In this document: positions 55,817-64,000 of the stretch, one piece after another
Numbering within the stretch: the first letter of the stretch is position 1
Layout: every line of letters starts with the position of its first letter
From: Mycolicibacterium austroafricanum
Lineage (GTDB): Bacteria > Actinomycetota > Actinomycetes > Mycobacteriales > Mycobacteriaceae
Assembly: GCF_000612725.1 (NCBI RefSeq)
Contig: NZ_HG964451.1
Coordinates: forward strand, 668,143 to 732,142
DNA: 64,000 nucleotides
Reading direction: 5' to 3'
Made by a program: the position numbers and the translations under genes
Notes under the pieces: generated by a model
Databases searched by the model: none
What the model was told of the DNA's origin: nothing
What the model saw: only the letters and a program-made list of their open reading frames with translations

Positions 55817-57461
55817 TCACTGAATTGTGTTGCTGGGTGGTCGTTGTCGGGTGGCGGGCGTGGTGGGGTGTCCCGTGTCGCCGGGTGGGGCGGGCTTTCC
55901 CAGGGCCTGGTCTTTCGTGGTCGGTGGGTCGAGTGATTTGCTGGTTATCCGAAAGCGGTGCGTAGGTGTTGCCAGGCGGTCGCGATCGCTGATGCCCATC
56001 GCCAGGTGGCGTCGATACGGAGGCGAACCTGGCGGGCGCTGCGAGTGATACGGGCAGCGACGTGCAGGATCCGGTAGCGGAAGGTGGCGATCTCGGCGCG
56101 GGCCAGTGCGGGGTGGTCACCGAAGCCGATCAGCCGGGCCCAGGTGACCAGATCGGCGGCGGCCAGCACGATTTCCAGCCAGGCGGCGTTGGCCCAAAAC
56201 GACTGGCAGGGCAGGTTGCGTAGCCCGGTGGCTTTCAGTTCGCGGATGCGGTCTTCGACGCGGGCGTGCTGGCGGTGCCGCAGCTCCAATCCGGCGACCT
56301 GACCGGCAATGACGCCGGGTTCGGTGTCGGTGATGAATGCGGTGACCCGCATCCCGTCGGCATCGGTGAACCGCAGCTGCGCACCCGGGTGGGGCCTCTC
56401 TTTGCGCAGGATCAGCCGGGTGCCAGCGGGCCAGTTGCTCAGGTTGACCAGGCCGGTGGCTTCGGCGACCCAGGCGCCGTCACGGATGCCGCCGTCGGTG
56501 TCGATCGCCGGATACCAGGCTTGGCCGAGGTTGAGGGTGTCGACCGCGTCCTGGACCCGCGCATCGACGGGGTATCCGAAGGAAAATCCCACCCCGGCGG
56601 TGCGGCAGGCGTCGGCGAACTTGTGGGTGGCTCCAGCGGTATCGCAGCGCACCAGCACCCGGCAGGCATCCGAATCTGGTGGACTACCTGGGCGGGGCCG
56701 CCATCGCGGCGGCAGCGAGGCCAGCGCGTGGTGCAAGACGATGATGTGGTCGCTGGCGGTGTTGGAGCCGGCGTTACCGGTGCGCAGCAGCCCGGCCAGC
56801 GCTTCCCCACCGGCGATCTCGGGACGATCCAGAAACGCCAGCAACGGATGGTGACCATAGGTTTTCTTCCAGGTCGGGGTGGCGCCGGTCTTGTTGTCGG
56901 AGTGATCGATGACCAGGGTGGCATCGAGGTCGATGTGCAGCCAGCCCTCACCAGTGGGGGCGGCTCCAGCCGCCCATGCTGCGGCCCGTGCGCCGGCTCG
57001 TGCAGCCCGCACCCCGGGCAGGTGGGCGGCGTCGATGCGCTCATCGATCAACCGCCACATCGTGGTTGTCGAGGCCTTCGCGCCGAACACATGTTCACGG
57101 TCCCCACACAACTGGCCGACCGCATCGATGCAATCGGCCCCGTCGGCGACCGCTGCGGCCAGATCGGCGAACACCTCACCGGGTGCGTACACCCACGGGC
57201 CCCGGTAGGTGTCAGCCAGCACGGCGGTGACCTGCGACGATAACCCCGTCAGATCGGCAAGCTCACGAAGCAAGCCCATCCCGGCATGCGACACCACGCC
57301 CTGCCCATCGGCGGACACTTTCACCCGCGCTGCGGCCACGATATTCTTCACCTGCGAGGTGCCTTCCCGTAGGAACGATTGAACCGTAGAGAAGTCCAAT
57401 TATTCCTTGCAGGACAGGCACTTTCGCGTATCTACACCCCGAAAATCACAACACTTCACGA
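55817..57461. mobile_element. IS1380-family insertion sequence
   Basis: The boundaries are estimated. The transposase gene is flanked by weakly similar inverted ends: TCACTGAATTGTGTTG at 55817 and, reading inward from the right, TCGTGAAGTGTTG ending at 57461. The right boundary is supported by the DUF6766 paralogue losing its family-like sequence at about 57465. I could not identify a target-site duplication. Confidence 0.6.
55945..57351 (-). CDS. IS1380-family transposase
   Basis: A 468-aa DDE transposase, apparently complete. VKVSADGQGVVSHAGMGLLREL is the typical start. The DDE region begins WLHIDLDATLVIDHSDNKTGATPTWKKTYGHHPLLAFLD. LVRCDTAGATHKFADAC and ELKATGLRNLPCQSFWANAAWLEIVLAAADL follow. 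GTG 57351 is chosen because of a GGGAAGG site upstream; the frame is open to 57399. No frameshift is seen, so the element may be active. Confidence 0.88.
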   Translation of the reverse strand: MKNIVAAARVKVSADGQGVVSHAGMGLLRELADLTGLSSQVTAVLADTYRGPWVYAPGEVFADLAAAVADGADCIDAVGQLCGDREHVFGAKASTTTMWRLIDERIDAAHLPGVRAARAGARAAAWAAGAAPTGEGWLHIDLDATLVIDHSDNKTGATPTWKKTYGHHPLLAFLDRPEIAGGEALAGLLRTGNAGSNTASDHIIVLHHALASLPPRWRPRPGSPPDSDACRVLVRCDTAGATHKFADACRTAGVGFSFGYPVDARVQDAVDTLNLGQAWYPAIDTDGGIRDGAWVAEATGLVNLSNWPAGTRLILRKERPHPGAQLRFTDADGMRVTAFITDTEPGVIAGQVAGLELRHRQHARVEDRIRELKATGLRNLPCQSFWANAAWLEIVLAAADLVTWARLIGFGDHPALARAEIATFRYRILHVAARITRSARQVRLRIDATWRWASAIATAWQHLRTAFG

Positions 57462-57786
57462 AAAATCCGGGCTTGTCCTGCGGCGCTTCCCCGTCGATCG
57501 GCTTGGATTCGGCCGAGCCGCGCTGGTAGAGGAATGCCGTCAGCACGACGTACATGCCCATCTGCAGGAACTCGGACTCCCAGTTCTCGAAGGTCGCCTC
57601 GACGAAGTCGCCGCTGAGCAGGTAACCGAGGAGCGACACCGTCTCCTGCGATCCGTGGTCCAGCTGCTCCTCGTTGTAGGTCGCGGCACCGGAGACGATC
57701 ATGCCGACGAAAAACACCACGAACAGGCCCAGGCACGCCAACAGCAGGCCGTTGTCGCGCACCCAGTTGCCGCTTCTTGTCTTCAC
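57400..57786 (-). pseudogene. DUF6766-type membrane protein, copy 2, 3' end replaced by IS sequence
   Basis: A 128-aa frame, GTG start at 57786. The first ~107 residues match copy 1: a hydrophobic helix LLACLGLFVVFFVGMIVSGA, YNEEQLDHGSQETVSLLGYLLS, FENWESEFLQMGMYVVLTAFLYQRGSAESKP. The last ~20 residues (FFVKCCDFRG...KCLSCKE) come from the right end of the IS element and end at a stop inside it. The transmembrane core is intact, so it may still work; only the tail is replaced. Confidence 0.65.
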
Positions 57787-57848
57787 TTCGCTGGATGTAC
57801 CCCCGTTCGGGGGTGGCTATGCACGCACAACCCCACGAACTCCGTACC

Positions 57849-57908
57849 GCGAGCGTGCGTGTCTGCGGCCGACACACCGTGAAAAAGCCCGCAAAGACGC
57901 ACGCTCGC
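57849..57908. repeat. Family D-like palindrome, probable terminator
   Basis: GCGAGCGTGCGTGTCTGCGG (57849-57868) and CCGCAAAGACGCACGCTCGC (57889-57908) pair at 18 of 20 positions with a 20-nt loop. It is 10 bp beyond the stop of the minus-strand DUF1345 gene. Confidence 0.7.
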
Positions 57909-57917
57909 CGGCCCGAT

Positions 57918-58544
57918 TCACAGCCCCGAGGCGATCAGATTGACCACCGACGCGACGATCACCGATCCGAACAGATACGACAGCAGGCCGTGACCCAGCG
58001 CCGCAGCGCGCATCTTCGACGACGTGAGGTTCGTGTCCGAGATCGCGAAGCTCATGCCGACGGCGTAGGCGACGTACGCGAAGTCGCTGTAGCGCGGCGG
58101 CACGTCGGTGTTGAAATCGATTCCGCCGACCGGCTTTTCCTTGAAGTAGATCTTCGCGTAGCTCAGCGCGTAGAGGGTGTGCACCGCGAACCACGAGATC
58201 ACCACGCTGGCCACGGCGACGGCCGGAGCGACGACCTCGAAGTGGTCGGGGCGCGCCTTGGCCAGCAGCAGGCCGACGCCCACCAGGCTGGCCAGCGCGC
58301 CCCCGAGGATCAGCCCGTGCACGGTGCGGCGGCCCGGTTCCTCGTAGTCGGCGTGCGACGCGGTCTCCGCCGGGTCGTAGGGCCAGATCACCACCCAGGT
58401 CCACACCATGAACGTCACCGCCAGGACGTCCCACCCGATCAACAGGGAGAACCAGTGAAACCCCATCGAGCTGGCGAAACCTGTTGCCAGCAGACCGATT
58501 ACCGCGCCGCCCAGCACACGCACGGCGGGGCTGTGCAGCCGCAT
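57918..58544 (-). CDS. DUF1345 membrane protein
   Basis: A 208-aa protein with about five transmembrane helices. DUF1345 features include [18 protein letters not shown] near residue 37, [21 protein letters not shown], and [23 protein letters not shown] 58544 is used; a GTG at 58550 overlaps the stop of the upstream alpha/beta hydrolase (TAGTG), so the two are coupled. Function of the family is unknown. Confidence 0.82.
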   Translation of the reverse strand: MRLHSPAVRVLGGAVIGLLATGFASSMGFHWFSLLIGWDVLAVTFMVWTWVVIWPYDPAETASHADYEEPGRRTVHGLILGGALASLVGVGLLLAKARPDHFEVVAPAVAVASVVISWFAVHTLYALSYAKIYFKEKPVGGIDFNTDVPPRYSDFAYVAYAVGMSFAISDTNLTSSKMRAAALGHGLLSYLFGSVIVASVVNLIASGL

Positions 58545-58549
58545 GTGCA

Positions 58550-59305
58550 CTACCCCAGCGTCGCCCAGAACTCCGTCAACGCCTCCGCGCCGCGATGCGG
58601 GTCCTCGACCATCCACCAGTGCCCCAGCCCGTCGAGCACCGCGACGCGGGCACCGGCGCGCTCGGCGGCCCGTCGCCGGTTGTCGTTCGCACCGATGAAC
58701 GGGTCGTCGGTGGCCAGCAGCGCGAGCCCGGGCCGCGCCGCCGCCGACTCCAGTGCGCGGCCGGCCTCGGCCATCGCCGGTTGGGCGGCCGAGCGGTAGA
58801 GCGCCAGGATCGCGGTGCGCATGTCGTCGTTCTGATGCTCGGCGATCGCCGCGCCGATGTCGGCCGGAATGCCGAAGGAGGCCATCAGTTCCGTGCGCGC
58901 GGTCAGTCCACCGCCGAGCATCGCGTCCAGGGATTCCTCCCCCGCGCCGGGCGTCTGCCACACCTGGGCCATGTCGTGCCAGACATACTCCGGGTCGAAC
59001 AGGCCGACGACGTCGCTCACCCAGCTCCGCACGAGCTCGGGCCGGTGCATGACGACGTTGACGACGTGGCCGCCGCCCCAGTCGTGACCGACGAGGTCGA
59101 TCGGGCCGTCGATCCGCTCCAGTTCGGCTTCGAGCCAGTCGCGGTACTCGAGCATCGTCGCGCCGAAGCCGTCCGGCAGCGGCGCACCGAAGCCGGGCGG
59201 CGACAGCAGCACCACGTCGTCGCGGCCCAGCACCGCGGTCAGCGGTCCCCAGATCGCGTCGGTTTCGGGATTGCCATGGACAAACACCAGCGTCATGCCG
59301 CTCAT
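58550..59305 (-). CDS. Alpha/beta hydrolase
   Basis: A 251-aa alpha/beta-hydrolase. The oxyanion-side motif is [15 protein letters not shown]. The nucleophile elbow is [10 protein letters not shown], with Asp in place of Ser (GHDWGG), as in haloalkane dehalogenases and epoxide hydrolases. The catalytic His is in [12 protein letters not shown]. Hydrolysis of an epoxide or haloalkane through an aspartyl ester is therefore more likely than a serine-esterase role. ATG 59305 is chosen (59296 is possible). It is first in a two-gene unit with DUF1345. Confidence 0.85.
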   Translation of the reverse strand: MSGMTLVFVHGNPETDAIWGPLTAVLGRDDVVLLSPPGFGAPLPDGFGATMLEYRDWLEAELERIDGPIDLVGHDWGGGHVVNVVMHRPELVRSWVSDVVGLFDPEYVWHDMAQVWQTPGAGEESLDAMLGGGLTARTELMASFGIPADIGAAIAEHQNDDMRTAILALYRSAAQPAMAEAGRALESAAARPGLALLATDDPFIGANDNRRRAAERAGARVAVLDGLGHWWMVEDPHRGAEALTEFWATLG

Positions 59306-59540
59306 CCTGGCACGCCGGCGATGCACCGTGAGCGTGCACACACGGTCGTGATTTCCGCCGCGCGACGCCGGTCACCACAAGCGAGCCGAAACCCCAGCAC
59401 ACACTGCAATCCCGCTGGTCACATACGTCACAGCCCCCGGCGAAAAGCCGACGACACTCCCGTCCCCCAGGCGGGCGATGTCCCCGCCGTGGCCTATGTT
59501 GGGGCGTCCAGCAACGACACGACGCACATCGAGGGGCCAG

Positions 59541-60998
59541 GTGCACGACAACTCCACTCTGTCTGCGTCCGGCCTGCTCGAACTCAACCGCGACTTGCAG
59601 GCCTCCCGCGCGATCCGGCTGCTGGCCACCACCAACCTCGGCCTGTATGCGACGTTGATGGAGCGGCATCTGGCCGACGGTGTGACGCCGGAGACGGAGC
59701 TTGTCGTCCGGCTGGAGCGTGACCTCGACGAGCTCGATGACCCCCAGTCCGGCCTGACGCTGATCAAGTCGTGGGCCAGCCAGGGCTGGCTGCACCGCAT
59801 CGTGGATCCCCGCAGCGACCAGAACGTCTGTTACCTGACCCAGGACGCCCGCCGGGCGCTGGACTTCCTGCGCGGCATGCGCCGCCAGGACACCATCGCC
59901 ACCGGCGGCTCGATCAACGGCATCGCGTCCCGGCTCAAGCAGGTGGCCCTGAAGGTCGGCGGCGACCCGGCCCGCATCCGCAAGAGCATCGAGGCCGAGA
60001 TCGAGGCTCTGCACCGGGAACTCGACGAACTCGACAGGGGCGAGCGACGCACTTTCTCGGAAACCGACGCTACCGACGCCTACGACGAGGCCCGCGCCAT
60101 CGCGATGCAGATGGAACGCCTGATCACCGACATCGGTCAGTACGGCTCGATGATCGAGCAGGCCACCGCCGCGCTCGACGAGCCGATCGACTCCAACGTC
60201 GAGTACCGCGACCGGCAGCGCCAGATGTACGCCGACTACCAGGCTGCCTGGGACTCGCAGGGCCGCGACAGCCACCGCGCGTTCCTGCGGATGATCAACG
60301 ACCCGGATCAGCGCGCCGAGTTCGAGGCCGACGTGGCCGCCGTCGCCGATGCGCTGCCCCACCTCGACCCCGCGCTGCGCAAGGTGATGGCCGGCTTCTT
60401 CGAGTTGGTCGGACACCAGATCGACGAGGTCGAACGCATCCAGCAGCGCTGCGCCCAGCGGGTCAAGCGGTTCACCGCGTTCGGGACGCTGGAGCAGAGC
60501 CGCGGGGTGGCCCGCCAGCTCAACGAGGCCATCGGCGCGGCGCGCAATCTCCTCAAATCGAGCTTGATCGACTCGCGGCTGGACATCGAGCTGCCGCTGG
60601 CCCGCCACACCATCAGCTCTGTCGGCGCACTGAGCTTCAAGATCGGCGACCTGTCCAACCCGAAGCCGGCCAAGCCCGCCGGCGGCGACGTCGACCTGAC
60701 CAGCTTCGCGGCGCTGACCACCCAGGTCGACGCGCCCGCGATGTCGGACATGCTCAACGCCGCGGTCACCAAGGGTCCGGTGTCACTGCCGGAAGCCATT
60801 GAGATGCTCGGCCGTTCCGGACAAGGGGCCTACCTCGGGCATGTCATCGTGCTGTGGTCGTGGGCGCTCAAGCAGCCCAACGAGCACGAGGCCCCGTCCA
60901 CCACGGTCCGGTTCCGGTCCCTCGACGGCAAGGACCGCGAAATCGCCGTTCCCCATTTGTTGTTCACCGAACCGATCAGCGTCGGAGCCGCGCAGTGA
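59541..60998 (+). CDS. jetA: Wadjet subunit JetA (DUF3375), EptA-like kleisin
   Basis: A 485-aa DUF3375 protein. It is largely helical: [31 protein letters not shown] at the start, a winged-helix-like [32 protein letters not shown], and long coiled segments ~145-220. JetA is the MukF-like kleisin of the Wadjet SMC complex. The GTG at 59541 follows GAGGGG at 59531-59536. The stop overlaps the jetB start by 4 bp. The preceding 235 bp hold no gene; TATGTT near 59492 could be a -10 element. Confidence 0.88.
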   Translation: MHDNSTLSASGLLELNRDLQASRAIRLLATTNLGLYATLMERHLADGVTPETELVVRLERDLDELDDPQSGLTLIKSWASQGWLHRIVDPRSDQNVCYLTQDARRALDFLRGMRRQDTIATGGSINGIASRLKQVALKVGGDPARIRKSIEAEIEALHRELDELDRGERRTFSETDATDAYDEARAIAMQMERLITDIGQYGSMIEQATAALDEPIDSNVEYRDRQRQMYADYQAAWDSQGRDSHRAFLRMINDPDQRAEFEADVAAVADALPHLDPALRKVMAGFFELVGHQIDEVERIQQRCAQRVKRFTAFGTLEQSRGVARQLNEAIGAARNLLKSSLIDSRLDIELPLARHTISSVGALSFKIGDLSNPKPAKPAGGDVDLTSFAALTTQVDAPAMSDMLNAAVTKGPVSLPEAIEMLGRSGQGAYLGHVIVLWSWALKQPNEHEAPSTTVRFRSLDGKDREIAVPHLLFTEPISVGAAQ

Positions 60999-61684
60999 CC
61001 ACCGAACAAGACACCGACTTCGAGGCGTTCTCTCAACTGCCGCAGGTCGACCAGACCGCCCGTCCCCCACACCAGCGCAGGCCGCGCTTCGACGGCGACG
61101 TCTCCGAACTACCCGACCGGGCCTGCTGGGCGTTGCAACACCTGCTGACTCGCCGCTACATCAGCGCCGAATCCGACGCCGACATCTACGCCTGGGTGCT
61201 CGAATACCGCCGGCAGCTGGCCACCAGACTGTCCGAACTCGACCTGATCCTGCGCATCGTGGACGGTACCGACGTGGCGTTCGTGGAGCAGGCCCGCTAC
61301 GAATCCGCCAAGGGGATAAAGCTTCTCCGGCGCGAGCCGCTCGGCACCTACGACTCGATCCTGGCGCTGCACCTGGCGCAGATGATGCGCGCCGCCGGCG
61401 GACAGAGCGTGCTGATCAGCCGCGAGGAGATGCACGGCCTGTTTTCCGGCGTGCTCAACGACACCGACCGTGACGCCGTCACGTTCGCGGGTCGTATCGA
61501 CGCCGCCATCGCCCGGCTGGCCGGGCTCGACATCCTGCGCAAGAGCCGCGACGACGAGGACAGCTACACCATCAGCCCGGTGATCACCGCCGTGATGACG
61601 GCCAGCGTAATCACCGAGTTGCAGCAGCAGTTCGAGCTGCTGCTCAACGGAGGGGCGCCGGCCGAGGAGACCGATCTTGACTGA
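60995..61684 (+). CDS. jetB: Wadjet subunit JetB (DUF4194), EptB-like
   Basis: A 229-aa DUF4194 protein of MukE-like role. Conserved-looking parts: [55 protein letters not shown] and [24 protein letters not shown], consistent with tandem winged helices. The GTG at 60995 overlaps jetA and the 3' end overlaps the jetC TTG by 8 bp. Confidence 0.88.
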   Translation: MTTEQDTDFEAFSQLPQVDQTARPPHQRRPRFDGDVSELPDRACWALQHLLTRRYISAESDADIYAWVLEYRRQLATRLSELDLILRIVDGTDVAFVEQARYESAKGIKLLRREPLGTYDSILALHLAQMMRAAGGQSVLISREEMHGLFSGVLNDTDRDAVTFAGRIDAAIARLAGLDILRKSRDDEDSYTISPVITAVMTASVITELQQQFELLLNGGAPAEETDLD

Positions 61685-64000
61685 GCAATTCCACCTGTCC
61701 CGGCTCCAGGTCATCAACTGGGGCGTGTTCGACGGCTACCACGACATCCCGTTCAGCGAGGGCGGCGCACTCATCGCCGGCGCCTCGGGCAGCGGCAAAT
61801 CCTCACTGCTGGACGCGATCTCGCTCGGCTTCCTGCCGTTCAACCGACGCAACTTCAACGCCTCCGGCGACAACACCGCGGCAGGATCCAGCGCGGGCCG
61901 GCGCACCGTGGACAAGTACGTGCGCGGCGCGTGGGGGCAGCGCAGCGACGGCGGCACCAGCCGGGTGATGTACCTGCGCGGCGACGGCACCGCCTGGTCG
62001 GCGGTGGCCGTCACCTACGCCAGCGACTCCGGACGCACCGTGACGGGCCTGGTGCTCAAGTGGCTGACCGGTGAATCGCGCAACGACTCGTCGAGCCGTT
62101 TCGTGCTCGGCGACGGCGATCTCGACATCGAGGATGTCTGCAACCGTTGGGCCGCAGGACGATTCGACACCGGCGTGTTCAAGGAGGACGGCTGGCGGTT
62201 CACCACCAAGGTGGAGTCGCAGTACCTGGCGCAGCTGTACGCGACCATCGGCATCCGCGCCTCGGATGCGGCCCAGCAGCTGCTCGGCAAGGCCAAATCG
62301 CTGAAAAGCGTTGGCGGGCTGGAACAGTTCGTTCGCGAGTTCATGCTCGACGAGCCCGAGAGCCTGACCCGGCTACCGGAGGCGCTCAAGCAGATCGACC
62401 CGCTGGTGGAGGCGCGCGAACTGCTGGCGGTCGCGCAGAAGAAGCGCAAGATCCTCGGCGACATCGAGAAGATCCAGCAGCGCTACGCATCCGAATCCAC
62501 CGATCTCGGCATCATCGACCTGGTCGACCTGCCGATGGTGCGGGCCTACACCGATCATGTCCGGGTGACGCAGTGCCCGGCGCAGATCGCGCAGCTCGAC
62601 ACCACGATCGATCAGCTCGACAACGAGTACGAGGACGTCACCCGGAGCCTGAATCTGGCCAAGGCCGAGGCGGATTCACTCAACGCACAGATCAGCGGGT
62701 CCAGCGCGAGCATCGGCCCGCTGCAGTCGCAGGTGACCGCCGCCGAGACCGAGGCCGAGCAGGTGTCGCGCCGGCGCGGCGCCTACGAGGACATGCTCAC
62801 CGCCCAGCAGCTGGACGTGCCGGAGACGGCCGACGACTTCTGGAACCTGCGCGAAGAGCTGCTCGCGCAGGCCACCGAGCTGCTGGCCAAGGTGGAGCGC
62901 AACCGTGAGGCCTCCACCGACGCCGAGTACGCGCAGAAGTCGGCGCGGATGGCCCGCGACGAAGCCGCCAAGGAACTCAAACGTGTCGAGCACGTCGGCT
63001 CGGCGCTGCCGGAGTTCGCGCTCGTGATGCGGGAGCAGATCTGCAATGCGGTCGGTGTCGACTCCATCGACCTGCCCTACATCGCCGAGTTGATGGACCT
63101 CAAACCCGACCAGACTCGCTGGCGCACCGCGGTGGAGAAGGTGCTGCGCGGTGTCGGGCTGCGGCTGATGGTGCCCGATCAGCACTGGACCAAGGTGCTG
63201 CAGTTCGTCAACGAGACGAACATGCGGGGACGGCTGCAGCTGCACCATGTGCGGGCGAAGTTCCTGGGCGCCGAGCCGGTCGATCCGGAGTCGAACACGT
63301 TGGCGGCCAAGCTGTTCGCGGTCGACCCGGCCCACCCGTGCGCCGCCGAGGCCGTCGACGTGGTCACCGCCGCCGGCGACCACGTGTGCGTCGACACCCC
63401 CGAGGTGTTCGCCCGGTTCCGCCGCGCGGTCACCGACACCGGCCTGTACAAGGATTCCGACCGGCTCGCGATCAAGGACGACCGCCGCCCACTCAAGCAG
63501 TCCGAGTACCTGTATCAGGGTGACGTGTCGGCGAAGATCAACGCACTGACCGTCGACCTGGCCGCGGCCGAGGAGGCCTATCAGAAGGCGCGGCGCGTCG
63601 CCGACGACATCGCCGCGCAGCGCCAGACCTGGCGGGACCGGGCCGCGGCGTGCAAGGCGATCTGCGAGCAGTTCCCGCAGTGGAGCCAGATCGACACCGA
63701 GACCGCCGACGGGCACGCCGACCGGCTGCGCGAACAGTACGAGCTGCTGCTGGCCGACCACCCCGACATCGAGGCGCTCAACGCCCGCGCCGACGAATGC
63801 TGGTCGCAGATCCAGAAATTGATGACGCGCCGGGGTGCGATCCAGACCCGCCGCGACGACCTCGACTCCCGCCGCACGCAGCTCCTCGAACTTCAGGAGC
63901 GGCTGCAGCCGGCATTCGTCTCGGAGCCGCTCACCGACCTGCTGAGCCGCTACGCCAACCAGGTGCCGGTGAGCCTGGAGCTGCTGGACCCGGAGCCGCA
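61677..64000 (+). CDS. jetC: Wadjet subunit JetC (MukB/SMC-like ATPase), EptC-like, partial
   Basis: An open frame from TTG 61677 to the window end (774 codons, no stop). [21 protein letters not shown] is followed by Walker [15 protein letters not shown] (about residues 34-47), placing the ATPase head at the N-terminus. Coiled-coil segments lie at ~240-260, ~300-420 and after ~620. A hinge-like globular part ([20 protein letters not shown]... [13 protein letters not shown]) sits between them. JetC is the SMC motor that extrudes plasmid DNA. The C-terminal head with signature and Walker B, and jetD, lie beyond the edge. Confidence 0.88.
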   Translation, partial: MTEQFHLSRLQVINWGVFDGYHDIPFSEGGALIAGASGSGKSSLLDAISLGFLPFNRRNFNASGDNTAAGSSAGRRTVDKYVRGAWGQRSDGGTSRVMYLRGDGTAWSAVAVTYASDSGRTVTGLVLKWLTGESRNDSSSRFVLGDGDLDIEDVCNRWAAGRFDTGVFKEDGWRFTTKVESQYLAQLYATIGIRASDAAQQLLGKAKSLKSVGGLEQFVREFMLDEPESLTRLPEALKQIDPLVEARELLAVAQKKRKILGDIEKIQQRYASESTDLGIIDLVDLPMVRAYTDHVRVTQCPAQIAQLDTTIDQLDNEYEDVTRSLNLAKAEADSLNAQISGSSASIGPLQSQVTAAETEAEQVSRRRGAYEDMLTAQQLDVPETADDFWNLREELLAQATELLAKVERNREASTDAEYAQKSARMARDEAAKELKRVEHVGSALPEFALVMREQICNAVGVDSIDLPYIAELMDLKPDQTRWRTAVEKVLRGVGLRLMVPDQHWTKVLQFVNETNMRGRLQLHHVRAKFLGAEPVDPESNTLAAKLFAVDPAHPCAAEAVDVVTAAGDHVCVDTPEVFARFRRAVTDTGLYKDSDRLAIKDDRRPLKQSEYLYQGDVSAKINALTVDLAAAEEAYQKARRVADDIAAQRQTWRDRAAACKAICEQFPQWSQIDTETADGHADRLREQYELLLADHPDIEALNARADECWSQIQKLMTRRGAIQTRRDDLDSRRTQLLELQERLQPAFVSEPLTDLLSRYANQVPVSLELLDPEP

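Overview
The window is about 64 kb of very GC-rich DNA with tightly packed genes, many GTG/TTG starts and frequent ATGA or GTGA overlaps. An antigen 85 mycolyltransferase, an MmpL-type transporter, an F420/DUF385-type protein, an MSMEG_0565-type glycosyltransferase and an Ept/Wadjet locus all point to a fast-growing environmental mycobacterium (Mycolicibacterium-like). No rRNA, tRNA, prophage or CRISPR array was found. One insertion sequence (IS1380-type) is present.

Layout. 1-2.0 kb: the end of a Nit1C (nitrogen-starvation nitrilase) cluster, with a nitrilase-fold protein that has lost its catalytic Cys and a glycosyltransferase. 2.0-10.0 kb: CorA-like transporter, FAD reductase, DUF3060 membrane protein, large LuxR-type ATPase regulator, nitroreductase, SDR and a SpoT/MESH1-like HD hydrolase. 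10.0-18.2 kb: a complete recC-recB-recD operon. 18.3-19.6 kb: three tandem small secreted paralogues, each followed by a related palindrome. 19.7-22.1 kb: a membrane protein joining a kinase-like domain to a lipid-flippase-like domain.

22.3-26.4 kb: a cupin-tdm-tmm operon predicted to oxidise trimethylamine to TMAO and demethylate it to dimethylamine plus a C1 unit held on folate. 26.5-28.8 kb: an FMN monooxygenase, a small membrane protein and a VanY-type lipoprotein peptidase. 28.9-33.8 kb: an MMPL transporter, type III polyketide synthase, ICMT-type methyltransferase and FAD oxidoreductase in one operon, resembling phenolic-lipid / polyketide-quinone pathways. 33.7-42.1 kb: diguanylate cyclase, glycogen phosphorylase, PhyH-like protein, antigen 85 homologue, DUF4344 lipoprotein and two split-barrel proteins. 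42.1-45.5 kb: formamidase, SDR and amidohydrolase.

45.5-52.4 kb is a DNA-transaction neighbourhood: a two-gene unit (winged-helix-like partner plus a 1044-aa protein carrying both an AAA/ORC-like and a HerA-like ATPase), then, on the opposite strand, a TVP38-family membrane protein and a PIF1-like helicase with a degenerate exonuclease-like region and a C-terminal BRCT domain. 52.4-59.3 kb: threonine aldolase, a 20-bp tandem repeat, amine oxidase, two DUF6766 paralogues separated by the IS element, a DUF1345 protein and an alpha/beta hydrolase. The window ends inside a Wadjet (JetABC; mycobacterial EptABC) plasmid-restriction operon.

Imperfect palindromes of at least four sequence families recur between genes throughout. 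Several overlap stop codons or final codons, so they probably act as transcription terminators or are domesticated repeats. All functions are inferred from sequence by eye; no database search was run.
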